A DNA stretch of 64,000 nt, taken from Candidatus Thiodiazotropha sp. (ex Codakia rugifera) (GTDB lineage: Bacteria > Pseudomonadota > Gammaproteobacteria > Chromatiales > Chromatiaceae). This document shows positions 35,090 through 44,410 of the stretch, one piece after another (position 1 is the first letter of the stretch; each line of letters starts with the position of its first letter). A model generated the notes under the pieces. It saw only the letters and a program-made list of their open reading frames with translations, had not been told where the DNA came from and did not search any database. The DNA lies in assembly GCA_025656675.1 (NCBI GenBank), contig JAHXHN010000006.1, positions 162,455-226,454 of the forward strand, read 5' to 3'. The position numbers and the translations under genes were made by a program.

Positions 35090-38000
35090 TTAAAGTCCCA
35101 TCTCCTTATAACGCTTTTCCAGCCGCTTGATAGAGACCGGGTAGGCCGTACCCAACTCTTGCGCAAATAATGATATTCGCAACTCCTCAAGCGCCCAACG
35201 TATCTCCTCAATCCGCTCATCGATACGGTCATTTTGCCTGCATTGGCTCTCCCACTGCTGCCATTTTTGCAATAGTTCAGCCATTTCCCGCATCCGTTGC
35301 TGATCTCGCGCAGCAGCATGAACCAGCTTACCGGCTCTTTTCAATACGCCCTGCAGATAACGTGGATAATCTTTCAACCGCTGTTCTGGCACCTGTTGCA
35401 GAAAACCCTGATAGACCAGTCGATCCACCTGGCCTTGCATGTCCATCACTGCGTTCATCCAATTTATCTGGGTAATGGAAGAGAGGGTTTTTCTGGTCAG
35501 ATGATAGACCTCCAAGATCTCATTCAACTGGGTACATACCTTGTTCCCCTGCTCTATCAACTGGCCCCGATGACTTTCCAACCGGGCCTCGAAGCTCGAT
35601 GCCTCTCTGATCTCAGGTTGATGATTAAGAAATGTCTGATCGAAAATCAGACTAATCAACTCATCCTCTAGATCACGGTGCTGCTCTAATCGAAATCCTT
35701 CTGCCGCCGCAGGAACTTTGGCATATAGCAGCCGCAGTCGATCGAGTTGGGGTAAGTTCTTTCGCAGATAGCGTATCTCCCTGGGAATCCTCAACATCAG
35801 CAGACGCCGTACGCCTCTCTTATGAGCTCGAGTCGCATTTATCCTCTCATCAAGCAGACGAACAGCGACACTCTCACCTTCATCCACCAAGGCTGGATAA
35901 CCCTGCAATAAGATCCCTCCCTGTTCGATACTTAACTGTTTCGGTAACCGATCCAAATCCCAGCTTTTGAGTCCGCTACGTTCCAATTCAGGTGAGTTGA
36001 GATGGCGATGCTTCGCTTGTGCTTGTGTGGCATGCCGACGTTTCATACCCACCAGATCGCGACCCTGTTCCAGACTCTCGCCTGTTTGATCGACCACGCG
36101 CAAACGTACACGCAGGTGATTCGGTATTTCGCTCTCCACCCAGGCATCCTCCGGGATATGTACGCCACTGAGTTGCTTTAGCTTCTCCCCCAATACTTGT
36201 ATCAAAGGCCTGTCACTGGGTTGCAGGTCGGCTAAACAGGCATCGGCATAATCGGGAACCGGAACAAACGAACGTCTCAGCGATTTCGGTAAACCCCTGA
36301 TCAGTGAGATCACCCGCTCCCTTAATAATCCGGGCACCAACCATTGCAGGCGTGCATCAGTGATTTGATTTAGCACATCCTGAGGCACGATCAATGTAAT
36401 ACCATCAGCTGCATTACCTGGTTCGAAGTTATACTCCAAGGGTAGCTGCATGCCATTGATATCCAACTTATCCGGAAACTGTTCACTGGAAACCCGCAAC
36501 GATGCTTCCCGCATCAAATCGGCTTCCTGCATGTAGAGTTGTTTAGGATCTATCTTAGCTTGCTTGCGCAACCATTTTTCAAACCCTGGCGTTGTCGATA
36601 TACCCTCGGGTATCTGCTGATCGTAGAAACTGTAGATTCGTTCTTCATCCACCAGGATATCCCGTCGTCTCGATTTGGCCTCCAGATCACGAATACTGTC
36701 GATCAGTTCCTGATTATGACGCCAAAAAGGTGCCCGAGTGTGGAAATCACCATCCACAAGGGCGGTTCGTATGAAGATCTCACGAGAAACAACCGGGTCG
36801 ATGGGAGAGAAATTGATTTTACGCCGGGGGATCAGAGTAATGCCGAACAGCGTAACTTTTTCATAGCCGGCCACTTGACCGCGTTTCTTCTCCCAATGCG
36901 GTTCGGAATAGTGATGCTTAACCAGATGACCAGCAGCTTTTTCAATCCACACAGGCTGTATGGCAGCCACTGTTCTTGCATAGAGTTTACTCGTCTCAAC
37001 CAACTCCGCAGCCATAACCCATTTTGGCTGTTTCTTGAACAACCCTGAACCGGGATAGATGAAAAACCGACTATTGCGTGCACCCAGATAGTCATGGGTT
37101 TTGCTTTTCAGACCTATGTGACTCAATAAACCGCTCAACAGTGCCCGATGGACCTCTTCATGCCCTGCCTCAGCACTGTTCTCGCGAAAACCCATTTCAT
37201 GTAGTTGCCCACGTAACTGCGCATGGATGTCATGCCACTCTTGAACCCGGTTCCAGGAGAGAAATTGCTGTTTACACCAGCGGTGGAATTTGTGCTTGGA
37301 CAAATGCCTGCGCTGCTGTTCCACCTCACTCCACAGCGAGAGATAGCTTAAAAAATCCGATTGTTCATGACGGTGTCTGGCATGGGCCTCATCGGCCTGT
37401 TGTTGCTTTTCCAGTGGACGGTCCCGAGGATCCTGCACACTCAGTGCTGCAGCGATCACCAACACCTCTTTCAGGCAGTGTCCGTGTGCAGCAGACAAGA
37501 GCATACGGCCAATGCGGGGATCAACGGGAAGCCTAGCCAGTTGTTGACCCAATCGGGTAACCCGCTGATCACCAGCTACCGCACCAATCTCCTCCAATAC
37601 CCGATAACCATCCTTGATCAATCTATGATCGGGTGGATCGAGAAAAGGAAAGCGGCTGATCTCTCCCAATCCAAGCAACTTCATCTGCAGGATGACCGAT
37701 GCCAGGTTGGTACGCTGTATCTCCGGTTCGGTATAAGGTCGACGCGCCTCAAAATCCTCTTCCGTGTAGAGCCTGATACAGACACCGGATGAAACGCGGC
37801 CACAACGTCCTTTTCGTTGATCGGCTGAGGCCTGGGAAATACGCTCAACGGGAAGACGCTGAACCTTGCTGCGATGACTATAGCGACTGATGCGTGCAAA
37901 ACCTGTATCGATCACATAGCGAATACCAGGTACAGTCAAAGAGGTTTCAGCAACATTGGTGGCCAACACGATACGTCTGCTTGTATGCGCTTTGAAAACT

Positions 38001-39031
38001 TTATTCTGTTCAGCCACACTCAACCGGGCATACAACGGTACAACTTCAGTTGCCGGGAGTTTGTGTTTACGGAGGGTCTCGGCAGTCTCACGAATCTCCC
38101 TTTCTCCACTCAGGAAAACCAGCATGTCACCCCGGTCGATACGGGTAAGTTCGTCTACTGCATCCACAATTGCTTGTTGCAGGGGATCGTCACGTTCACT
38201 CTCCCCCCCCTCCTCAGGTGGCAGGTAGCGCACTTCCACAGGATATGTGCGCCCAGACACTTCAATGATCGGTGCAGCGTTAAAATGTTCGGAAAAGCGA
38301 TAAGGGTCGATTGTAGCCGAAGTGATAATCAGCTTAATATCAGGTCTTTTCACTATCAGCTGTTTTAGATAGCCCAATATGAAATCGATGTTCAGACTTC
38401 GTTCATGAGCTTCATCGATAATCAGTGTGTCATATTGATTGAGATAGGGGTCTTGCTGAAGCTCAGCTAAAAGGATGCCATCTGTCATCAGTTTGATATG
38501 CGTATGAGATCCTACACGATCACTAAAACGTACCTTGTAACCGACGACTTGACCTGTTCGAGAGCCCAGCTCGCTCGCGACACGCGTTGCCAGCGCTCGA
38601 GCAGCAACTCTTCGTGGTTGGGTATGTCCGATTGTTCCTGATATACCACGGCCCAGAGAGAGACATATTTTTGGCAGTTGCGTCGATTTTCCAGAACCCG
38701 TCTCACCACAAAGCACAACAACTTGATGGGCCTGGATAAGTTGTTTTATCTCATCCAAACGATGACAGATCGGCAGCTCATCAGGAAAAGAGATAGGTGG
38801 TACCTGTTCACGACGCTGATCAAGACGTTGTTGTGAAGCCTGGATGGATTGCCAGAGTTTCAACAGACCCTGGGAGTACTCACCACCGCTGGATGCACGC
38901 TTTCGCAAACTTCTCAGTTGCTGAGAAAAGCGATGCTGATCCTGCAGCATACATTTTTGGATTTGCTGAGGATCGGGAAAATCGTTCTGAGTAGTATTCA
39001 CAGTAAGGTTACAACAGTTTTTTGCTGCCAA
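35090..39031 (-). CDS. hrpA: ATP-dependent RNA helicase HrpA
   Basis: 1313 aa from a TTG at 39031. DEAH-box helicase motifs: VVLCGETGSGKSTQLPKICL (I), DGILLAELQQDPYL (Ic), IIDEAHERSLNIDFILGYL (II, DEAH), LIITSATIDP (III), IVLATNVAETSLTVPGIRYV (V) and QRKGRCGRVSSGVC (VI). A C-terminal DUF3418-like extension brings it to the usual HrpA length. HrpA rescues stalled ribosomes and unwinds mRNA. N-terminal segment CMLQDQHRFSQQLRSLRKR aligns with E. coli HrpA, supporting a start upstream of 38950, but the exact start is open. Confidence 0.96.
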   Translation of the reverse strand: MAAKNCCNLTVNTTQNDFPDPQQIQKCMLQDQHRFSQQLRSLRKRASSGGEYSQGLLKLWQSIQASQQRLDQRREQVPPISFPDELPICHRLDEIKQLIQAHQVVVLCGETGSGKSTQLPKICLSLGRGISGTIGHTQPRRVAARALATRVASELGSRTGQVVGYKVRFSDRVGSHTHIKLMTDGILLAELQQDPYLNQYDTLIIDEAHERSLNIDFILGYLKQLIVKRPDIKLIITSATIDPYRFSEHFNAAPIIEVSGRTYPVEVRYLPPEEGGESERDDPLQQAIVDAVDELTRIDRGDMLVFLSGEREIRETAETLRKHKLPATEVVPLYARLSVAEQNKVFKAHTSRRIVLATNVAETSLTVPGIRYVIDTGFARISRYSHRSKVQRLPVERISQASADQRKGRCGRVSSGVCIRLYTEEDFEARRPYTEPEIQRTNLASVILQMKLLGLGEISRFPFLDPPDHRLIKDGYRVLEEIGAVAGDQRVTRLGQQLARLPVDPRIGRMLLSAAHGHCLKEVLVIAAALSVQDPRDRPLEKQQQADEAHARHRHEQSDFLSYLSLWSEVEQQRRHLSKHKFHRWCKQQFLSWNRVQEWHDIHAQLRGQLHEMGFRENSAEAGHEEVHRALLSGLLSHIGLKSKTHDYLGARNSRFFIYPGSGLFKKQPKWVMAAELVETSKLYARTVAAIQPVWIEKAAGHLVKHHYSEPHWEKKRGQVAGYEKVTLFGITLIPRRKINFSPIDPVVSREIFIRTALVDGDFHTRAPFWRHNQELIDSIRDLEAKSRRRDILVDEERIYSFYDQQIPEGISTTPGFEKWLRKQAKIDPKQLYMQEADLMREASLRVSSEQFPDKLDINGMQLPLEYNFEPGNAADGITLIVPQDVLNQITDARLQWLVPGLLRERVISLIRGLPKSLRRSFVPVPDYADACLADLQPSDRPLIQVLGEKLKQLSGVHIPEDAWVESEIPNHLRVRLRVVDQTGESLEQGRDLVGMKRRHATQAQAKHRHLNSPELERSGLKSWDLDRLPKQLSIEQGGILLQGYPALVDEGESVAVRLLDERINATRAHKRGVRRLLMLRIPREIRYLRKNLPQLDRLRLLYAKVPAAAEGFRLEQHRDLEDELISLIFDQTFLNHQPEIREASSFEARLESHRGQLIEQGNKVCTQLNEILEVYHLTRKTLSSITQINWMNAVMDMQGQVDRLVYQGFLQQVPEQRLKDYPRYLQGVLKRAGKLVHAAARDQQRMREMAELLQKWQQWESQCRQNDRIDERIEEIRWALEELRISLFAQELGTAYPVSIKRLEKRYKEMGL

Positions 39032-39345
39032 TGAACACCATTAATTAATGTGCTCTCTGACAATCCTTAACCTCATCCTATCATTATATTAATGATTGTA
39101 ACCTTCAACCTTGTGGAATAGCGCCTACTGTTTGGCGAGTTTTCCAAAGCAGGAGGCCGCCTTGCCGTATCGGATACTGACAGTATGATGCGGCAGTGCC
39201 GCACCCTACATCTGTGTCAGTATTGGATATGTGTTGGCGTTGAACTAGCGATGAATGTTATTTATTTGTGACCTAAATGCAATATCTAGTTAGTGGTTTG
39301 TTGCGGATTAGGAACTAGGGCCTGTTGACACTAATCCAATCGGCC
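39032..39345. other. Structured intergenic region between hrpA and pntB
   Basis: 314 bp with no gene. It contains an ATCATTA-TAT-TAATGAT palindrome (39080-39096) upstream of hrpA, a nested inverted repeat (39174-39223), and an inverted repeat (39314-39350) spanning the pntB stop. No tRNA or clear promoter was recognised. Confidence 0.6.
39174..39223. repeat. Nested inverted repeat
   Basis: Outer arms ATACTGACA / TGTCAGTAT (9 bp) enclose a perfect 15-bp palindrome TGCGGCA-G-TGCCGCA. The whole could fold as a forked stem on RNA or DNA. No terminator T-run follows. Confidence 0.7.
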
Positions 39346-39350
39346 CTAGT
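39314..39350. repeat. Inverted repeat covering the pntB stop codon
   Basis: ACTAGGGCC (39314-39322) and GGCCCTAGT (39342-39350) are exact complements with a 19-nt loop. The stop codon of pntB lies in the right arm. It might stabilise the 3' end of the pnt transcript. Confidence 0.6.
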
Positions 39351-40746
39351 GACCACCACCCTTGAGTGCAGAAACCATTCCCTCTATTGTGTCTTTTGCA
39401 TCACCAAAGATCAGGGAGGTATTATCTTGATAGAAGAGCAGATTATCCACCCCCGAGTAACCGGGATTCATAGATCGCTTGAGAAAATAGACCTGTCGCG
39501 ATTTAGCTGCATCCAGAATCGGCATGCCATATATCGGACTGGAAGAATCTGACTTAGCCGCCGGATTGACAACGTCATTGGCGCCTACCACTAGGGTTAC
39601 ATCGGCGGTGGGAAATTCGGAATTGACGTCATCCATCTCCATCACATGGTCATAAGGGATATCCGCCTCAGCTAGCAGAACATTCATGTGTCCCGGCATG
39701 CGCCCAGCCACCGGGTGTATGCCAAACATAACCGTTACATCCTTTGCTTCAAGCAACTCCAACATCTCTTTCAAGGCATGTTGAGCTTGGGCCACTGCCA
39801 TACCATAACCGGGAACGATGATTACCTTATTGGCATCCTCCATCCAATAGATGGCATCATCCACTGAGGCTGACTTGACACCTTTCTCTGCAGCCTGTCC
39901 GACTGCACTTGCCTCTCCACCGGCATCACTGCCAAAGCCGCCGAATACGACATTGATAATCGATCGGTTCATGGCCCGACACATGATGAATGACAGGATT
40001 GCACCTGAAAAACCGACCAATGCACCCACGATGATCAGCAACAAATTTCCCAGTGTAAAACCTGTGGCTGCCGCTGCCCATCCTGAATAGCTGTTAAGCA
40101 TCGAAATAATGACCGGCATATCGGCACCGCCAATCGGAATGATCAGGGTGAAACCGAGAATAAATGCCAGAAGCGTCATGAGTATCAGAGAGGTCATGCT
40201 CTCTGTCATGCCAAAATGAAAGCCAAATGCAACGGTGGCAACCCCCATTGCAGCATTCAGTGCGTGTTGCCCATTGAACTTGACAGGTGCACCACTGACA
40301 AGACCCTGTAGCTTTGCAAAGGCCACCACAGAACCGGAAAAGGTTATGGCACCGATGATGATGCCAGCAGACAACTCACCCATCATGACTGTATTGAGGG
40401 TACCTGCAGCATCGTGGTTGAGATAGGTGCCTATAGCGACCAGCACCGCAGCCATACCCACAAAACTGTGCAGCGCAGCGACCAATTGAGGCATGGCGGT
40501 CATCTGTACACGAGAGGCGAGCACCGTACCTATCAATGCACCTACAAGAACACCAACAACTATAAAGCCATATGACTGCACTTCATTGCCAAAAAGTGTG
40601 GCAATAATGGCAATGACCATACCTGCCATGCCGAGATAATTGCCACGACGTGCCGATGCCGGGTGGGTCAGCCCTTTGAGGGCCAGGATAAACAGGATCG
40701 CCGAGATGAGATAGGCAATCGCTTGGGTATTTGCTGAAATCTCCAT
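39346..40746 (-). CDS. pntB: NAD(P) transhydrogenase subunit beta
   Basis: 466 aa. About nine membrane helices (N-terminal two thirds) are followed by the cytosolic NADP(H)-binding domain III: VIIVPGYGMAVAQAQHALKE (the GYGMAVAQAQ fingerprint), VMFGIHPVAGRMPGHMNVLL, VGANDVVNPAAKSDSSSPIY and PGYSGVDNLLF. It is the NADP-side subunit of the proton-translocating transhydrogenase, coupling proton motive force to hydride transfer from NADH to NADP+. Its start is 11 bp after the pntAB stop. Confidence 0.96.
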   Translation of the reverse strand: MEISANTQAIAYLISAILFILALKGLTHPASARRGNYLGMAGMVIAIIATLFGNEVQSYGFIVVGVLVGALIGTVLASRVQMTAMPQLVAALHSFVGMAAVLVAIGTYLNHDAAGTLNTVMMGELSAGIIIGAITFSGSVVAFAKLQGLVSGAPVKFNGQHALNAAMGVATVAFGFHFGMTESMTSLILMTLLAFILGFTLIIPIGGADMPVIISMLNSYSGWAAAATGFTLGNLLLIIVGALVGFSGAILSFIMCRAMNRSIINVVFGGFGSDAGGEASAVGQAAEKGVKSASVDDAIYWMEDANKVIIVPGYGMAVAQAQHALKEMLELLEAKDVTVMFGIHPVAGRMPGHMNVLLAEADIPYDHVMEMDDVNSEFPTADVTLVVGANDVVNPAAKSDSSSPIYGMPILDAAKSRQVYFLKRSMNPGYSGVDNLLFYQDNTSLIFGDAKDTIEGMVSALKGGGH

Positions 40747-40757
40747 TGCTCAGGTTC

Positions 40758-41045
40758 TCACTTATCTTTTTTCTTGAACATGGCCAACATCCGGTTGGTT
40801 ACCAGGAACCCACCGAAGACATTGATCGAGGCTAGTAATACTGCAATAAAACCGAAAATTTCGGCTGCAGTGCCCGCAGACTCAAGACCTGTTACCAGCA
40901 GGGCACCCACAATGATGATTCCTGAAATGGCATTTGTCAGCGCGACCAATGGCGTATGCAATGAAGGTGTAACACCCCAGATAACCCAGTAGCCGATGAA
41001 GCAGGAAAGAACAAAAACATATAATGCAACCAGTGTGTCAGGCAT
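40758..41045 (-). CDS. pntAB: NAD(P) transhydrogenase subunit alpha, membrane part
   Basis: 95 aa with three membrane helices; the pattern [20 protein letters not shown] followed by IIVGALL is the conserved domain II signature. In this organism the alpha subunit is split in two genes, as in many alphaproteobacteria and some sulfur oxidisers, whereas E. coli has them fused. It is the middle gene of pntAA-pntAB-pntB. Confidence 0.93.
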   Translation of the reverse strand: MPDTLVALYVFVLSCFIGYWVIWGVTPSLHTPLVALTNAISGIIIVGALLVTGLESAGTAAEIFGFIAVLLASINVFGGFLVTNRMLAMFKKKDK

Positions 41046-41102
41046 AGGATCACTCTTTAGTTGGTTATAGATGTGTGCAGAGACATATTGATCTGCTAAA
41101 TC

Positions 41103-42200
41103 TTAAGACTCGGGTCTAAGGCGCATTGTGGAAGTGATCTCATCTTCCTCGAGATCCTTCAACACCAAACCGTTATCGGTTTTATCCACCATGATATTCA
41201 GAAGATTCATGATGTTTCCACCATAGAAAGCACTCGAATCTGATGGGACCATTGAGGGGTAGTTGGTATGTCCGACAAGTGTTACGCCATGCTTCACAAC
41301 CACCTTATCCGCCTCGGTTAAAGGACAGTTACCCCCATTTGCAGCCGCTAAGTCGATCACTACCGAACCATCACGCATGTTCTTGATGACCTCCTCTGTA
41401 ATCAACACGGGGGCCGGCCGACAGGGAATAAGCGCTGTGGTGATGATGATATGAGCCTTACTCAGTTCATCTGCAAGGGCCTGCTGCTGTTTCGCTTTAG
41501 CTTCTTCAGAGAGTTCCTTGGCGTATCCACCCTCTCCCGAACCACTTTCACCGATATCCAGCTCAATGGCCTTTGCACCCAATGATTCGATCTGCTCCTT
41601 GGTTTCCGGACGCACATCATAGGCCAGTACATCAGCACCTAAACGCCTGGCAGTGGCAATTGCCTGCAAACCTGCAACACCCACTCCCAATACAACCAGC
41701 CTGGCCGGTTTGGCAGATCCGGCAGATGTCATCATCAGGGGAAGAAAGCGACCATAGTGGACAGCGGCTTCAATGACTGCTCGATATCCCGCAATATTAC
41801 TTTGCGAGGAAAGCGCATCCATCGCCTGCGCCCTGGAAATTCGGGGTATCCTCTCCATAGCGAGATAGACAACCTCTTTCTCCAGAATCACTTTCAGTGT
41901 CTCATCCAGTCCACAGGATTCAATATGAGAAATCAAGATTGAGCCACGAGGTAACTCAGCAGCCTCACTCTCAGAGGGTTTTCGTACTCTTACCAGGATA
42001 TCCGCTTGTAATGCCTCAGATGGGGAGACAATCTCAGCCCCAGCATCCCTATAGTGATCATCGGAAAACCGGGCATGTTCTCCGGCACCGGTAGTTACCT
42101 TGATTTCAAAACCCTTTGCACTCAGCTTTTTAACAATATCCGGTGAGAGGGCAACCCTTTTCTCTCCCACCACCGATTCTTTTAACAGGCCTATTTTCAT
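41103..42200 (-). CDS. pntAA: NAD(P) transhydrogenase subunit alpha, NAD-binding part
   Basis: 365 aa. It begins KIGLLKESVVGEKRVALSPD (alanine dehydrogenase/PNT N-terminal domain), carries the NAD(H) Rossmann motif LVVLGVGVAGLQAIATARRL and ends with IITTALIPCRPAPVLITEE and MRDGSVVIDLAAANGGN, the domain I substrate loop. It supplies the NAD(H) site of the transhydrogenase. The 57-bp gap to pntAB has no terminator. Confidence 0.95.
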   Translation of the reverse strand: MKIGLLKESVVGEKRVALSPDIVKKLSAKGFEIKVTTGAGEHARFSDDHYRDAGAEIVSPSEALQADILVRVRKPSESEAAELPRGSILISHIESCGLDETLKVILEKEVVYLAMERIPRISRAQAMDALSSQSNIAGYRAVIEAAVHYGRFLPLMMTSAGSAKPARLVVLGVGVAGLQAIATARRLGADVLAYDVRPETKEQIESLGAKAIELDIGESGSGEGGYAKELSEEAKAKQQQALADELSKAHIIITTALIPCRPAPVLITEEVIKNMRDGSVVIDLAAANGGNCPLTEADKVVVKHGVTLVGHTNYPSMVPSDSSAFYGGNIMNLLNIMVDKTDNGLVLKDLEEDEITSTMRLRPES

Positions 42201-42726
42201 CGTTTTCTTTTACTCAGCCAATAATTGAGTCGTAATCACACTATTTAAACGCGCTTCATTATCCAGCCAAAATTTTAGATTCACAAGGTCAGCCATCAGA
42301 TGCTTACAGTGAGAATCATGAAGGAGATATAGCCAAGACAACTCATTGATTTGATGGTTATATTTCTTATATTTCAGTAGCTTATCTTATATCATACACG
42401 CTGCAGGATATAAAATCACAGAAAATTCCCGCAGATAAAGCATAAAAGACCGACCGAAATAATATACCTATTTTGGGAATATTTTCACATTTTTAGTAAG
42501 AATAACTCACTGTATCTCAGCTAACGGAACACCAAAAGCCCTGCTGGAATCCTGATTTTTACCCGTTAATTTCTCCGAGATAAGCGAAGTAGTGATACTA
42601 GATTGTAGGAACAAAACTTGTCTTTGTGAACCGCTATTCAAGAATGAAAACTATCAGACGGTCTAAGTTATCAAAGATTTCATAGTGGTGAATTCAGATT
42701 TTGACACTGACTATTATCCCGGCATC
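42201..42726. other. AT-rich intergenic region upstream of pntAA
   Basis: 526 bp without a gene, between pntAA and the downstream end of the exopolysaccharide locus. The sequence is AT-rich (about 42340-42500) and should contain the pnt promoter. No recognisable sigma-54 -24/-12 pair, terminator or RNA was found by eye. Confidence 0.55.
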
Positions 42727-43671
42727 CTAATAGTAGGTGCCATAATAGTTACTACCTTTGACTTCCCTGCTCTTGTTCAGAACCAAACCAATAGCCTTCT
42801 CACTATCTAACCGGGTAAGTGAATCTTTTATCGCATCTACCGGAGTCTGCCCGGCTTCCACCACGAGAAGTACCTGTCCCATATGTTGATTCAGGACTGC
42901 AGATTCACTGGTTGCCAGAATCGGTGGAGAATCAAAAATAATGATCCTATCCTGATATCTATCAGCTATTTCTTTGAGTAGTCCCTCCATCTCCTTACTT
43001 GCCAGAAGCTCTGTCGACTTCTCTGATCGGTTTCCAGCAGAGATGACCTTAAGGCTGGGAATCTGGGTCTGAATAATCACATCCCCAACCGTACACTGTT
43101 CATCCTCTAGTAAGTCAATGAGGCCCTTTTCATTTTCTATGCCCAGCAGCTTGCTCAGAGAAAAGCGTAAGACGTCACCATCAATGAGAAGAACCGTAGA
43201 ATCCAGCTCGGTAGCAATGCTCAAAGCAAGATTTAACGCAGTAAACGTCTTACCTTCTGATGGTAACGAACTGGATATGGAAATTAGATTCCCATGTTCT
43301 ATTGGTGCCGCACCTTTACCCAATGCGTTCATTATGACGGGACGCTTGATGATCCTGTATTCCTCAGACAGCTGCTTATTGCCAGCATGAGGGACGATAT
43401 ACCCAACTTTTGAGAGGGATTCGTAATCAAGTTTTATTCTCTTTGATGGACTGGCTTCTGATGAACCATCACGAGAGGCGCTGCTTTTATCCTTACCTGA
43501 TGGGCTAGGCTTAGCTGTAGATAGTGGCGCTGTTGATGTCGCTAAACGATTGATTGCCTCCTCTCCACTTTCCTGAGGCACGTCTCTTTCCGAACGGGTC
43601 GCTCTGTTCGTTTTGTTTTTTTCCGATTTGGATTTCGCTAAACGTTCAATCGCTTTTTCAATGCTACTCAT
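42727..43671 (-). CDS. PEP-CTERM-type exopolysaccharide tyrosine autokinase (CpsD/CapB-like)
   Basis: 314 aa. A basic, low-complexity N-terminus (about 80 residues) is followed by a BY-kinase domain: SSSLPSEGKTFTALNLALSI (Walker A), STVLLIDGDVLR (Walker A'), DRIIIFDSPPIL (Walker B) and a tyrosine-rich tail NYYGTYY at the extreme C-terminus, the autophosphorylation cluster. It matches the tyrosine kinases found in PEP-CTERM/exosortase loci, where they control polymer length and export. The usual separate chain-length partner is not in this window. Confidence 0.9.
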   Translation of the reverse strand: MSSIEKAIERLAKSKSEKNKTNRATRSERDVPQESGEEAINRLATSTAPLSTAKPSPSGKDKSSASRDGSSEASPSKRIKLDYESLSKVGYIVPHAGNKQLSEEYRIIKRPVIMNALGKGAAPIEHGNLISISSSLPSEGKTFTALNLALSIATELDSTVLLIDGDVLRFSLSKLLGIENEKGLIDLLEDEQCTVGDVIIQTQIPSLKVISAGNRSEKSTELLASKEMEGLLKEIADRYQDRIIIFDSPPILATSESAVLNQHMGQVLLVVEAGQTPVDAIKDSLTRLDSEKAIGLVLNKSREVKGSNYYGTYY

Positions 43672-43727
43672 TTAGTCCACTTTTGTAACAATTAGGTGAT
43701 GCAATGGTATTAATAAACATGAATTTA

Positions 43728-44369
43728 TCAGAACCATGTTTCAGGTATGATCAGGACATCACCCGGCAGCATTTTAACGTTAGCTGATATATCACCCTCC
43801 CTGATCAGGTCATCCAATCTGACACGATACTGGGTTGTTTTCCCGTTCACCTTCCTTACAATTGTCGCTTTATTCCCTGCTGCAAACTCTGTCAATCCAC
43901 CCACAGCAATGATGGCGTCAAGCAGCGTCATGCCCTCTCGGTAATTGATTGACTGTGGCTGGGAGGCCTGCCCTACAACGCGTACTTGTTCTGTGTATCT
44001 TCCAACAAAATTTGTAACGCTGACTGTTACTTTTGGGCTTTTGACAAACTTTGAGAGTCTTCCTTCAAGTGTTCTGGCGAGATCTGTGGGTGTTTTACCG
44101 CTAGCAGGCAGATCTTCAACCAAAGGCGTTGTTATCAGGCCATCAGGACGAACGACAACCTCTGTCGAAAGCTCACTGTCACCCCAGACAAAAACATTTA
44201 GCGTGTCACCTGGTCCAATGACATACAAAGGTGACATGTTCTCATCAGACGCGGATGCTGCCTGGTCCCCTGGTACTGCAATCTCCGGTGGCGTTGAACA
44301 ACCTACCGTAAAAATCATGGCCAGTACGATTAATATACCTGTTATTTCTTTGTAACTTACTGATAACAT
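43728..44369 (-). CDS. Exopolysaccharide export outer-membrane lipoprotein (Wza-like)
   Basis: 213 aa. The start has GGAAAGGACA directly before. A lipoprotein signal ends AMIFTVGC. Then the polysaccharide export domain PLYVIGPGDTLNVFVWGDSE and VVVRPDGLITTPLVEDLPAS, followed by an SLBB domain RVVGQASQPQSINYREGMTL and MLPGDVLIIPETWF. The protein is shorter than Wza, like the group tied to PEP-CTERM export loci. It would form the outer-membrane channel for polymer export. Confidence 0.9.
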   Translation of the reverse strand: MLSVSYKEITGILIVLAMIFTVGCSTPPEIAVPGDQAASASDENMSPLYVIGPGDTLNVFVWGDSELSTEVVVRPDGLITTPLVEDLPASGKTPTDLARTLEGRLSKFVKSPKVTVSVTNFVGRYTEQVRVVGQASQPQSINYREGMTLLDAIIAVGGLTEFAAGNKATIVRKVNGKTTQYRVRLDDLIREGDISANVKMLPGDVLIIPETWF

Positions 44370-44410
44370 TGTCCTTTCCTGTTATTCAATGATGGCGAAT
44401 TAAGAGCATT

